Shown: positions 10,177 to 18,352 of the stretch, piece by piece
Position numbering within the stretch: position 1 is the first letter of the stretch
How the letters are laid out: every line of letters begins with the position of its first letter
Assembly (NCBI GenBank): GCA_900465685.1
Contig: UEGR01000008.1
Span: 62,001-126,000 of the forward strand
Origin: Hyphomicrobiales bacterium
GTDB lineage: Bacteria > Pseudomonadota > Alphaproteobacteria > Rhizobiales > Rhizobiaceae
Direction of reading: 5' to 3'
Length of the DNA: 64,000 bases
Notes under the pieces: generated by a model
Told to the model about the DNA's origin: nothing
Database searches by the model: none
What the model saw: only the letters and a program-made list of their open reading frames with translations
Position numbers and translations under genes: made by a program

Positions 10177-10230
10177 TTCCGCTTCCGGTGCTCATGTACC
10201 TTTAAGTACATTCCGCTCCGGTTCTCAGTA
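10177..10230. repeat. Short direct repeat flanking a palindrome
   Basis: TTCCGCTTCCGGTGCTCATG (10177-10196) and TTCCGCTCCGGTTCTCAG (10211-10228) are imperfect copies. Between them lies the inverted repeat TGTAC/GTACA (10195-10199 and 10206-10210). The element looks like a small dispersed intergenic unit, but no second copy was seen in this window. Confidence 0.45.
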
Positions 10231-10300
10231 AACACCATTTTCGACGGACCAGAACCAGAATCTCATCTGATTTGAGAGCTTCCATGCCGAGCAAAAAGAG

Positions 10301-10319
10301 GGGGCGTTTCAAACGCCCC
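10301..10319. terminator. GC-rich hairpin downstream of ilvC
   Basis: GGGGCGTTT (10301-10309) is followed one base later by its exact complement AAACGCCCC (10311-10319). On the plus strand no T tract follows; the A run at 10293-10297 would become a T run on the minus strand. It may act as a processing or weak termination signal about 170 nt after ilvC. Confidence 0.4.
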
Positions 10320-10583
10320 TTCATTACTTGACGCTGGATGGTTGGATTGATCGCGATTAAGCCGCGAACGAAAAGAACCAAAACACAGCGCCAGCTTTCC
10401 GTTTCATGCACGTCGAAGGCTAAAAGAATTTCGAATAGCTTTATTCCATAGAAGCATGGGAAAAGCTGTTCTCGTTGGTTTAAAATTGCGCTAGAGCTTC
10501 CCCCTATTAGCTAGGGTTTGAGGAGATCTGGCTAGTACGAATTCCATCAGATGGATGGTTAAGTCTAATTGAGGAGATTTCCC

Positions 10584-11816
10584 GTGTTGGACTGGGAAAA
10601 TGTTTTTGCAACGCGCTCCAAACGCATGCGCGCATCGGAAATCCGTGAACTTCTGAAGCTTCTGGAACGTCCGGACATTATTTCGTTTGCCGGTGGCATT
10701 CCCGATCCGGCGCTGTTTCCGCATGAAGCCTTTCAGGCTGCCTATAAGGAAACGCTGACGGGCGCTGAGGCAAATGCCGCACTGCAATATTCGGTATCCG
10801 AAGGCTACAAGCCGCTGCGCACATGGCTCGTTGGCGAACTGGCCAAGATTGGCATTCCCTGCACTGAGGACAATGTTTTCATCACCTCCGGTTCGCAGCA
10901 GGCGCTCGATTATCTCGGCAAGCTGTTCATTTCGCCCAATGATACCGCGCTTGTGACTGCGCCGACTTATCTGGGCGCTTTGCAGGCATTCAATGCCTAT
11001 GAGCCGACCTATGACACGCTGTCGATCACCGGCAACCGCACGCCCGCATCCTATGCGCAGGCAGCTGAAAAGGCTGGCGGCAAGGTGAAGTTCAGCTATC
11101 TGTCGGCCGATTTCTCGAATCCGACCGGCGAAACTGTCGATCTGGCTGGCCGTGAAAAGCTGCTAGCGCAGGCCGACGAGCTGAATATCCCGATCATTGA
11201 AGACGCAGCCTATCAATATCTGCGCTACAATGGCGAAGCCATCCCGCCGATCCTTTCGCTCGACATCGCCCGCAATGGCGGTGACATCGAAAAGACCCGC
11301 ACCATTTATTGCGGCTCGTTCTCCAAGACCCTCGCACCGGGTCTGCGCGTTGGCTACGTGGTTGCCTCGAAGGATGTTATCCGCAAGCTCGTGCTTATGA
11401 AGCAGGCGGCTGACCTTCATTCTTCGACCATCAACCAGATCGCGATCTATCATGTCGCGACGCACGGCTTCGATGCGCAGGTTGCCAAGATCGCCAAGGT
11501 CTACAAGCATCGCCGTGATCGCATGCTGGAAGCCCTTGCCAAATATATGCCGGAAGGCACCAGCTGGACCAAGCCTGAAGGCGGCATGTTCATCTGGGTC
11601 ACGGTGCCGGAAGGCATGGATGGCGCGCAGCTGCTTGCATCGTCCATCGAGACAGAGAAGGTCGCTTTCGTTCCGGGCAAGGCATTCTTTGCCGATGCCA
11701 GCGGCGCAAACACGCTGCGTCTCAGCTATTCCTGCGCCAATGACGAAATGATCGACGAAGGCATCATGCGGCTTGGCCGCCTGATCCGCACGCACAGCAA
11801 GTCTGCTGCTGCTTGA
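10584..11816 (+). CDS. PLP-dependent class I/II aminotransferase
   Basis: Fold-type I aminotransferase of 410 aa, close in style to the 2-aminoadipate/aromatic (LysN-ARO8) group. Visible features are GGIPDPALFP near residue 35, LQYSVSEGYKPLR (substrate/PLP region), ITSGSQQALDYLGKLF, the Asn and Asp anchors in DFSNPTG and IIEDAAYQYLRY, the PLP lysine in YCGSFSKTLAPGLRVGY, and the terminal Arg in TLRLSYSC. GTG 10584 is favoured by GAGGAG at 10571-10576, 7 nt upstream; an upstream TTG overlaps that ribosome site. The amino donor cannot be deduced. It is monocistronic, with a terminator directly after. Confidence 0.9.
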   Translation: MLDWENVFATRSKRMRASEIRELLKLLERPDIISFAGGIPDPALFPHEAFQAAYKETLTGAEANAALQYSVSEGYKPLRTWLVGELAKIGIPCTEDNVFITSGSQQALDYLGKLFISPNDTALVTAPTYLGALQAFNAYEPTYDTLSITGNRTPASYAQAAEKAGGKVKFSYLSADFSNPTGETVDLAGREKLLAQADELNIPIIEDAAYQYLRYNGEAIPPILSLDIARNGGDIEKTRTIYCGSFSKTLAPGLRVGYVVASKDVIRKLVLMKQAADLHSSTINQIAIYHVATHGFDAQVAKIAKVYKHRRDRMLEALAKYMPEGTSWTKPEGGMFIWVTVPEGMDGAQLLASSIETEKVAFVPGKAFFADASGANTLRLSYSCANDEMIDEGIMRLGRLIRTHSKSAAA

Positions 11817-11833
11817 TCATCGGAAGAGAATTG

Positions 11834-11861
11834 AAAAGGCCGGGTTCAACCCGGCCTTTTT
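11834..11861 (+). terminator. Rho-independent terminator after the aminotransferase
   Basis: An 11-bp perfect stem (11834-11844 with 11850-11860) has loop TTCAA and ends in TTTTT. With an A run on the other side it can serve both the aminotransferase and the convergent BA14K gene. Confidence 0.88.
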
Positions 11862-11875
11862 CGTTGGTTCGTCGT

Positions 11876-12298
11876 TTATTGAAATGGCGAGTTGCAGCTG
11901 GTGCGCGGTCCGGCGAGCGGCTGATAGGTGTCATCGGAGCTGCGATAGCTCCGATAGCGATTTGAGCACCACTGCATGTGATTGACGCTCGGTCCGAAGC
12001 GCTGAACCTGCGGACGGGTGGATGGGCGCACTTCCAGCGGTTCGCCGTTCTTGTAGCGCAACACGCCTTGGCCGGAGATATAGCTTTCGCTGTTGCGGCA
12101 GGTGACCGAGCCGTAGCATCCCGGTGAATTCGGGCCGGGGCGATTGGTATTCGAATTCGGATTGACGATCGGTGGTCTGGCTGGTTGCAAGGAAGGCAGA
12201 TAAGGGGTCTTGCGCAATTCGACAGCCATGGTCGGCGCGGCGAAGCCGACGGCAAACAGGCTGGAAATCATGGCTGCGCATAGGGCTTTCTTGAGCAT
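11876..12298 (-). CDS. BA14K-family secreted protein
   Basis: 140-aa exported protein. The N terminus MLKKALCAAMISSLFAVGFA is a signal peptide, probably cleaved after PTMA. The C-terminal ~30 residues hold the BA14K signature: W-C-x2-R-Y-R-S-Y followed by D-x-T-Y-Q-P-x2-G-x3-S-C, named after the 14-kDa immunoreactive, lectin-like Brucella abortus protein. The middle is Pro/Asn-rich and probably disordered. The start is placed at 12298, where AAAGG lies upstream, rather than 12334, which would prefix the signal peptide with charged residues. Function in this host is unknown; family members have been linked to envelope integrity. Confidence 0.85.
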   Translation of the reverse strand: MLKKALCAAMISSLFAVGFAAPTMAVELRKTPYLPSLQPARPPIVNPNSNTNRPGPNSPGCYGSVTCRNSESYISGQGVLRYKNGEPLEVRPSTRPQVQRFGPSVNHMQWCSNRYRSYRSSDDTYQPLAGPRTSCNSPFQ

Positions 12299-12457
12299 TC
12301 CGACCTTTGCCTTTCGTGCATGGCGTGCGGGCATTCGCTATCGCCATACACCCAATATGGGTGTTTTATCTTCCAAAATCATCCGCTTGGGGGAAAAATC
12401 TCGGCGCGGCCAAGAAGTCCTTGCCAATCGCGATGCAAGTGGCGAGATTGCTCGCAC

Positions 12458-13567
12458 ATGTTTACGATAGCCACATTCAATGTCGAGAATCTGATGCGCC
12501 GGTTCGATTTTTCCGGCTTCCGCAATGAATTGCATCAGGACCGCAGCCTGCAATTGTTCGAAATCGGTGACGAGGCGCAATACCGTCTGCTGGAACAGGC
12601 GCGTGCTGTCGCCCATGCCGACGATACAAGGCAGATGACGGCGCTGGCAATCGCCGAAACCCGCGCTGACATTTTGTGTTTGCAGGAAGTCGATAATCTG
12701 GCCGCGCTCAATGCCTTTGAATATGGCTATCTTTTCAAGATGATCGGCCATGGCTACCGGCACAAATATCTGATCGACGGCAATGACAGCCGGGGCATCG
12801 ACGTGGCCGTCATGATCCGGGATACGACCCGCGACGGCCAGCCCATCGAGGTGGGCGAGGTCACCAGCCACGCGCATCTGACCTATAATGATTTTGGACT
12901 CTACGAGCCTGTTCTTGCCGAACTTGGCATTGAACCGCACGACCGCATTTTCAAGCGGGATTGCCTGAATGTGGATTTGCGCATTGCGGGCAAGCCGGTG
13001 TCGCTTTTCGTGACGCATCTCAAATCCATGACCGGTGCGCGCAATGGCTTTGACGGGCGCACGGCGTCCCTGCCGGTACGTCGCGCCGAGGCCCGGGCGA
13101 TCCGCCGCATCATCGAAGACAAGTTTGGACCGGCCAAGGCCGCAGATCGGCGTTGGCTGATCTGTGGCGATTTCAACGATTATCGCGAGCGCATCCTCAT
13201 CGGCGGCGATGAATGGAACGGCTATGAATTTACGCCGGTCGAGGAAGAGGAAAGCGCGCTCGACGTACTGCTCGGTGATGGCTTTGCCGTCAACCTCGTG
13301 GAGCGCCGCCCGGTCATGGATCGCTGGACGCTCTATCACACACGCGGACCACAGGAGCGACATCTTTGTCAGCTTGATTACATCCTGGCGTCACCATCCT
13401 TTGCTTTGAAGAATGAAAGCGCGGTGCCGCAGATCGTTCGGCGCGGCCAGCCATGGCGCACGGTGTTTCCACCGGACCAGCAGGTGGAACGCTATCCGCG
13501 CACGGGCTGGGACCGGCCCAAAGCCAGCGATCATTGCCCGGTTGCCGTGACCTTGAACATTGTCTGA
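12458..13567 (+). CDS. Endonuclease/exonuclease/phosphatase-family protein
   Basis: 369-aa member of the metal-dependent EEP fold (DNase I / ExoIII / inositol phosphatase superfamily). The N-terminal strand TIATFNVENLMRRFDF carries the metal-site Asn, ADILCLQEVDNL carries the catalytic Glu, ICGDFNDYRERI is the Asp-x-Asn motif, and KASDHCPVAVTL is the terminal Asp-His. No signal peptide is seen, so it is probably cytoplasmic. ATG 12458 is chosen because resemblance begins there; the frame continues upstream without similarity and the ribosome site is weak. A NUDIX gene follows 19 nt downstream, suggesting a pair acting on nucleotides or phosphodiesters. Confidence 0.87.
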   Translation: MFTIATFNVENLMRRFDFSGFRNELHQDRSLQLFEIGDEAQYRLLEQARAVAHADDTRQMTALAIAETRADILCLQEVDNLAALNAFEYGYLFKMIGHGYRHKYLIDGNDSRGIDVAVMIRDTTRDGQPIEVGEVTSHAHLTYNDFGLYEPVLAELGIEPHDRIFKRDCLNVDLRIAGKPVSLFVTHLKSMTGARNGFDGRTASLPVRRAEARAIRRIIEDKFGPAKAADRRWLICGDFNDYRERILIGGDEWNGYEFTPVEEEESALDVLLGDGFAVNLVERRPVMDRWTLYHTRGPQERHLCQLDYILASPSFALKNESAVPQIVRRGQPWRTVFPPDQQVERYPRTGWDRPKASDHCPVAVTLNIV

Positions 13568-13586
13568 GAAGCAGGACCAAATTCTT

Positions 13587-14294
13587 ATGGAACATGTGCG
13601 GGAAAATACGGTTCATGTCATCGATGACGTCGATGTCCGTGTCGTTCCGGGGCCGCTGGAATATACCCGGCAGCATGAACAGACGATTGCGCTCAACTGG
13701 AAGCGTGAACAGGCTGCAAAACCAGCCCTGTTCGACGGTGAAATCTATCTGGCACCGGAGGCGATACTGGCCGATGGTGTCTTGCAGGCAGGGTTCAAGC
13801 GCAGCAGCTTTGCGACGCTGATGCATTGGCGTAACGATCCGGAGCCGATCCGTCCGTGGCACATCTTTGGCGTGGGCGTCATCGTTTCAGGCGAGGGCCA
13901 CCTGATCGCGGCGCGCATGGGTCTGCAAAATGCTGGCGGTGGTCGCATCTATTTCCCGGCAGGATCAATCGACGATAACGACATTGTCGAGGCGCGCGTG
14001 GATTATGTCGCCAACATGCAGCGCGAGGTGCAGGAGGAAACCGGGCTTGATCTTGCCGACGCAGAAGGCGAGGCGCAGCTCAATCTGGTCACCGGCAATC
14101 GCAGCATTGCTTTGTTCCGTCGTTACCGGTTTGATGCGCCGTCGCGGGAGCTGGTTTCCGGGATCGAAAATTTCGTGGCTTCGCAGGCGGAACCGGAGCT
14201 GGCCGAGATCATTCCTATTACGGGTGCGGGCATGATGGGTGATGCAACGCCGTCTTATGTTCGTGCTTTTGCCGACTGGCATTTCAGCCATTGA
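13587..14294 (+). CDS. NUDIX-type hydrolase
   Basis: 235-aa protein with a central NUDIX domain at about residues 90-200. The metal-binding core REVQEETGLDL is intact and preceded by IYFPAGSIDDND. The spacing between the first Gly/Glu and the REVQEE core is longer than the canonical 23-residue NUDIX box, so the box is atypical. The N-terminal ~90 residues are outside the domain. ATG 13587 follows GCAGGA by about 10 nt; an earlier TTG overlaps the preceding gene's stop. Likely cuts a nucleoside diphosphate-linked compound; substrate unknown. Co-transcribed with the EEP-family gene. Confidence 0.8.
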   Translation: MEHVRENTVHVIDDVDVRVVPGPLEYTRQHEQTIALNWKREQAAKPALFDGEIYLAPEAILADGVLQAGFKRSSFATLMHWRNDPEPIRPWHIFGVGVIVSGEGHLIAARMGLQNAGGGRIYFPAGSIDDNDIVEARVDYVANMQREVQEETGLDLADAEGEAQLNLVTGNRSIALFRRYRFDAPSRELVSGIENFVASQAEPELAEIIPITGAGMMGDATPSYVRAFADWHFSH

Positions 14295-14437
14295 ACAAAT
14301 ATGCCCGACTTGCTGATGACAGAGCCGATAAATTGGCTATGCTCGCACTGAATTCTATAAATGTGATGCTTGAATATAATTGTTGAAGATACTGGTTCTG
14401 GAAGATTTCCGGAAAAGTGTCGAGGGGAGAATGAGGG

Positions 14438-15364
14438 ATGAGTGAAGCCGCTGTTTCCGGCCGTTTTTATGAGGTTTTCGACGTTTTCGCCGAGAAAGCT
14501 CTGGCTGGAAATCCGTTGGCCGTCGTCCATGACTGCGAAGGGCTGAATGACGCCCGCATGCAGGCCATCGCCCGCGAGTTCAATCTCTCCGAGACGGTCT
14601 TCATTTTTCCGCCTGCCAATCCCGCCCATGAGGCTGCGGTGCGGATTTTTACCCCCGACTACGAACTGCCTTTCGCCGGTCATCCAACGGTGGGCGCAGC
14701 CGTTTCGCTAGCGCGTCGCCGCAATACGGGCGACGAGGCTGATCGGCTTGTCGCGCTGGAAGAAAAGGTTGGCATTGTGCGCTGCGGCGTCATTCTGGGC
14801 GACAATAGTGCTTTTGCCGAGTTCGATCTGCCGCGCCTGCCGGAGAAGATCGACGTGCGGGTCGAGAAGGAAGAAGCCGCTGCTGCCATCGGGCTTGGAA
14901 CCCATGAGATCGGTTTCGAGAATCACGTGCCCGGCATCTGGAGTGCGGGGACGCCCTATCTGCTCGTGCCGGTTCACAATCTCATCGCTGCGGCCAAGGT
15001 GTCGATTGATCCGGTTTATGTGACCGAAAGTCTACCGCATGTCGATGGTCGCCCGCTGCCGATCTATGTCTATTGCCGCGAGACGATCCTCTTCAACAGC
15101 AATTATCATGCGCGCATGTTCGTGACCGGCGCCAATGTCTATGAAGATCCGGCGACCGGTTCAGCCGCCGCTGCCTTTGCCGGGATGATCCAGCAGAACG
15201 ACAAGCCGGTCGACGGTAGTTCGCAATGGTGGGTCGAGCAGGGCATGGAAATGGGGCGTCCGTCGCTTATCCGTCTTGAACTCGACGTCAACGGGCAGAA
15301 GCTCACGGGGGCGCGCATCGGCGGAACAGCGGTCAAGATCGCTGAGGGCCGCCTGTTCATCTGA
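14438..15364 (+). CDS. PhzF-family isomerase/epimerase-like protein
   Basis: 308-aa protein of the phenazine biosynthesis PhzF / diaminopimelate epimerase-like fold. Typical blocks are FDVFAEKALAGNPLAVV at the start, REFNLSETVFIFPP (catalytic Glu), FAGHPTVGAA and the C-terminal GANVYEDPATGSAAAAFAGM with the conserved Asp. There are no phenazine genes nearby, so this is a PhzF homologue of unknown substrate. GAGGGGAGA lies 8 nt before ATG 14438. It is preceded by a 143-nt gap and seems monocistronic. Confidence 0.88.
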   Translation: MSEAAVSGRFYEVFDVFAEKALAGNPLAVVHDCEGLNDARMQAIAREFNLSETVFIFPPANPAHEAAVRIFTPDYELPFAGHPTVGAAVSLARRRNTGDEADRLVALEEKVGIVRCGVILGDNSAFAEFDLPRLPEKIDVRVEKEEAAAAIGLGTHEIGFENHVPGIWSAGTPYLLVPVHNLIAAAKVSIDPVYVTESLPHVDGRPLPIYVYCRETILFNSNYHARMFVTGANVYEDPATGSAAAAFAGMIQQNDKPVDGSSQWWVEQGMEMGRPSLIRLELDVNGQKLTGARIGGTAVKIAEGRLFI

Positions 15365-15460
15365 CGCAAATTGCTTTCGCGCCATTGATCGCTGTCAAGG
15401 CAATCTCGCTGCCCTATGTGTTAGGAGTATTGAGAGAGCTTTTTCAGGAGACGACGCGCC

Positions 15461-15895
15461 ATGATGATCAAGGAAATGTCGGACTACGATCTTCGGGAGA
15501 TGATTCAGAATTCGCATGTGGGGCGGCTGGCTTATATTCTGGACGACCGCCCCGTTATCGTGCCGATGAGCTTCCGGTTTAATGGCGGGTCGCTCTATTC
15601 CTTCACAACCGACGGGCAGAAGACAGCAGCCATGCGCAAGAACGATGCTGTCTGCATCCTCTTCGACCACATTGTATCGCGTACCGAATGGAAAACCGTG
15701 GTGCTGCACGGTCGTTATCGCGAAATCGCCCGGGAAGACGAAAAGGCGGCCATCGTCAACATCATGTCCGCAGAACCGACATGGTGGGAACCGGCCTATA
15801 CGAAGACAGTCACCAAGGACGGCGGCACGCGCAAGCTGGAGCCGGTTTTCTTCCGCGTTGATGTCGAAAGCGCCAGCGGTCACCAGACAAGCTGA
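15461..15895 (+). CDS. Pyridoxamine 5'-phosphate oxidase-like flavin split-barrel protein
   Basis: 144-aa FMN-binding split-barrel protein of the PNPOx-like / NimA-like group. Supporting sequence: [39 protein letters not shown] split by loops as in the family, then VCILFDHI and [13 protein letters not shown]. Pyridoxal oxidase activity should not be assumed; many relatives bind FMN, F420 or heme and have unknown reductase roles. CAGGAG lies 10 nt before ATG 15461, and the second codon is also ATG. It faces the UspA gene; only 27 nt separate their stops. Confidence 0.82.
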   Translation: MMIKEMSDYDLREMIQNSHVGRLAYILDDRPVIVPMSFRFNGGSLYSFTTDGQKTAAMRKNDAVCILFDHIVSRTEWKTVVLHGRYREIAREDEKAAIVNIMSAEPTWWEPAYTKTVTKDGGTRKLEPVFFRVDVESASGHQTS

Positions 15896-15922
15896 CCGCC
15901 GCGATTTTCTATCAGATTGGGC

Positions 15923-16366
15923 CTATCGAACGACGAGCACCGGAACGGTGCTGCGCGTGACGACTTCATAGGTCTGGCTGCCAAGCAGCAGGCCCTTGAA
16001 GCCGCGCCGCCCGTTTGAAGCCATGACGATGAGATCACTGCCAAGTTCCGTAGCAGAATCGATAATGGCCGTTGCCGGGTGCTGGGCAACCACATGCAGC
16101 GTGTGGATTTCCGTACTGGTTTCCGCTGCCAGTTCACGTGCCCGCGTCAGCGTCGTCTCGGCGAAATCTTTCCATTCCTGTTCGAAACGTTCGATGAAAG
16201 CGGGACTGTCGGTCCAGCCGCCCGGCAGGCCGGAAACGGAATAGGGCGCGGTGACCGTCACGACCGTGACCTTTGCGCCAACGGCCTTGGCCAGCTGGAA
16301 AGCATGCACGAGACCGCGCTCAGCAAATTCCGATCCATCGGTCGTGGCGACAATATTGTTGTACAT
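15923..16366 (-). CDS. Universal stress protein (UspA family)
   Basis: 147-aa single-domain Usp. IVATTDGSEFAERGLVHAFQLA opens the fold with the conserved Asp. The C-terminal loop MASNGRRGFKGLLLGSQT resembles the ATP-binding G-x2-G-x9-G-S motif but with Ala in place of the first Gly, so ATP binding is possible but not certain. VPVLVV ends the last strand. GAGG sits upstream of the ATG on the minus strand. Usually a cytoplasmic stress-survival factor; the exact role is unknown here. Confidence 0.88.
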   Translation of the reverse strand: MYNNIVATTDGSEFAERGLVHAFQLAKAVGAKVTVVTVTAPYSVSGLPGGWTDSPAFIERFEQEWKDFAETTLTRARELAAETSTEIHTLHVVAQHPATAIIDSATELGSDLIVMASNGRRGFKGLLLGSQTYEVVTRSTVPVLVVR

Positions 16367-16392
16367 GTTTCCTCGCTTCTTCAGATTCTGCT

Positions 16393-16500
16393 TAGAGCGC
16401 GTTTCAATCTAATTGCATCAGATCGGCGCTCCAAGCCTTTATATTTCAAGCATAATCTTATCGACCTTCGTTTCACTCCGGTCGGATTATGCGCTAAGCT
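16393..16500. repeat. Composite palindromic intergenic repeat, copy 1
   Basis: There are two adjacent hairpins. The first (about 16394-16431) begins AGAGCGCGTTTC and ends GATCGGCGCTC. The second (about 16450-16496) pairs GCATAATC with GATTATGC. The first is close to the reverse complement of 28312-28357, so the two are inverted copies of one dispersed element. It fills most of the gap between uspA and the glycosidase gene. Confidence 0.75.
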
Positions 16501-16570
16501 AATGCCTAAAATGACCATATCCAAGCCTCGGAGCGCCGGATAAGGCTGGAAATGGAAAATCAAAAGCGGA

Positions 16571-17788
16571 ATGCCCATGCCTCTCGACATATCACCGCCC
16601 ACGCCCTCTCATTGTGATGCGTTTCAGGCAAGCTGGATCGCGACCGTTCTCAATCTCGACTGGCCGTCGCGCGCGTCATCGAAAATCGAGAATGACGAGG
16701 AACGTGTCCGCCGACAAAAACAGGAACTGGTGAAGCTGTTCGACGAAGCGTCGGAACACGGAATCAATGCGGTGGTGTTTCAGGTATCACCAGCGGCGGA
16801 TGCATTTTATGCGTCATCCTATCTGCCGTGGTCGTCCTATCTCACCGGGACGCTCGGCAAAAATCCGGGCTTCGACCCGTTGCAGTTTGCCGTTGAGCAG
16901 GCGCACAAGCGCGGTATCGAGCTTCATGCATGGCTCAATCCCTATCGGGTTTCGATGGACGTCAAGGCATCGACGCGCAAGGAGCTGAAGAACTCATCCA
17001 AGGATTCGCCGTCGAGTGTCTACAAGACCCATCCATCATGGGTGGGTGTGTCGGCGGATCGCTATGTTCTAGATCCCGGCATTCCTGCCGTGCGTCAGTG
17101 GGTGACGAATATAACCGCCGAGGTCGTACAGAAATACAATGTCGATGGGATTCAGTTCGACGATTATTTCTATTACGAAACCGCGTCCTCGCCCCTTGAC
17201 GACAACAAGACCTACGCCCGTTTCGGCACCCGTTTTGCCAGTAAATATGACTGGCGGCGCTACAACACCTATACGCTGGTTCGGGAGATTTCCGACAAGA
17301 TCAAGTCGATCAAGCCGAATGTGCGTTTCGGCATCAGCCCCGGCGGTGTCTGGCGTAACAAGGCCGACGATCCATTGGGTTCGGCCACGCGCGCGGGCAA
17401 GACGAACTATGACGGCGACTTTGCCGATACGAGACGCTGGGTCAAGGACGGCCTGATCGATTACATCGCCCCGCAGGTTTACTGGTCGTTCGACCGTAAG
17501 GCGGTGCCCTATGATACAATCGTAAAATGGTGGGCGGATACGGTTCGCGGCACGAAGACCGATCTCTATATCGGCATGGCGCTTTATCGCGCCGGAACGG
17601 CCACAGCATCGGAACCGGGTTGGCAAGCAGGTGGAGGCTTGAGCGAGATCAAGCGCCAGCTGGAGCTCAATCAGTCATTGCCAGAAGTGAAGGGCAGCAT
17701 CCTGTTTCGACAAGGGTTTCTGTCCGAACCGAAATTGAAAAACGTATCCAATCACCTGAAAAAGACCTGGGGTAAGTGCGGCAAGTAA
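16571..17788 (+). CDS. GHL10-type (DUF187-like) glycoside hydrolase
   Basis: 405-aa TIM-barrel protein resembling the GHL10 / YngK family. Diagnostic stretches are ASWIATVLNLDWPS near the start, GINAVVFQVSPAADAFY, GIELHAWLNPYRV, VDGIQFDDYFYYE (a candidate acidic active-site region) and YIAPQVYWSFDR. Relatives are usually exported, but no signal peptide is visible here (MPMPLDISPPTPSHCDAF). ATG 16571 and ATG 16577 are both possible; GCGGA at 16566-16570 fits 16577 better. Substrate unknown; a role on peptidoglycan or exopolysaccharide is only a family-level guess. Confidence 0.8.
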   Translation: MPMPLDISPPTPSHCDAFQASWIATVLNLDWPSRASSKIENDEERVRRQKQELVKLFDEASEHGINAVVFQVSPAADAFYASSYLPWSSYLTGTLGKNPGFDPLQFAVEQAHKRGIELHAWLNPYRVSMDVKASTRKELKNSSKDSPSSVYKTHPSWVGVSADRYVLDPGIPAVRQWVTNITAEVVQKYNVDGIQFDDYFYYETASSPLDDNKTYARFGTRFASKYDWRRYNTYTLVREISDKIKSIKPNVRFGISPGGVWRNKADDPLGSATRAGKTNYDGDFADTRRWVKDGLIDYIAPQVYWSFDRKAVPYDTIVKWWADTVRGTKTDLYIGMALYRAGTATASEPGWQAGGGLSEIKRQLELNQSLPEVKGSILFRQGFLSEPKLKNVSNHLKKTWGKCGK

Positions 17789-17810
17789 TGGTGCATTTCT
17801 GCGGGCAACT

Positions 17811-17824
17811 TTGATCCTGATCAA
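17811..17824. promoter_or_regulatory. FNR/FixK-type box (anaerobox)
   Basis: TTGATCCTGATCAA is an exact match to the TTGAT-N4-ATCAA consensus recognised by FNR/FixK/FnrN-family regulators. It lies 22 nt after the glycosidase stop and about 530 nt before the HlyD start. Confidence 0.55.
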
Positions 17825-18091
17825 AGTGCGCTTCTCGCAGAATTGCTATTGCTTCTACCGTTGCTGGTTTCCACCAGAATCGGCGACCCGGGATGCCCAG
17901 GCCCTAAACGGCATCCCGGCTTTCATCCATCTGTCGAGCGCATATCAGCGCGATCTTCCGTAACGCCGTCTTCGGCAGCCAGCGGGTGCTGTCGGCGCTA
18001 CCCCTCTATTTCACCAAATCGGCACCCGCGCTTCTCATTCACTCTGAATTCAGAAGAAATTTTCTGGGAAGTTGCGAGTATTTCAGCATCA

Positions 18092-18105
18092 GTTGATTGA
18101 GGTCA
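18092..18105. promoter_or_regulatory. Second FNR/FixK-like box
   Basis: TTGATTGAGGTCAA matches the TTGAT-N4-RTCAA form accepted by many alphaproteobacterial FNR/FixK/DNR regulators. It is about 250 nt upstream of the HlyD start and in the same gap as the 17811 site. Confidence 0.5.
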
Positions 18106-18352
18106 AAGCGATAGAAAATCAGGACCTGTATGCAGGGTCGCGACGGCATTTACTTTATCATGCGTTAATTAGCATTTGCTGGTTGTCAACTTGCGCAGTT
18201 GTTCCATATCCTCAACCAAGTGGTTCTCCGATTATTATCGAGCGGGGCGGTGGGCATGCGAACAGCCAGACAGGTGAGAACTGCCTGCCAATGCTTTGAA
18301 TTAATTCGGAAATAATGCCGGCATTTTAGATATTGCAAAGAGGGTGTTTCGC

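Larger units (their letters stand above)
10132..10583. other. 452-nt gap after ilvC with a small repeat and a hairpin
   Basis: No supported gene. It contains an imperfect direct repeat with an internal palindrome at 10177-10230 and a GC-rich hairpin at 10301-10319. A short inverted repeat (CCCTA/TAGGG) is at 10503-10517, before the aminotransferase. Confidence 0.5.
17789..18352. other. 564-nt regulatory gap before the HlyD/ABC operon
   Basis: No credible gene. It holds two FNR/FixK-like boxes (17811 and 18092), the first of which sits inside an 8-bp stem hairpin (ACTTTGAT/ATCAAAGT, loop CCTG). An 85-codon open frame at 17843-18100 lacks a ribosome site and any recognisable content. Confidence 0.55.

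Noticed and set aside
17843..18100. 85-codon open frame in the gap before hlyD
   Set aside because: No ribosome site, atypical codon use and it overlaps the second FNR-like box.
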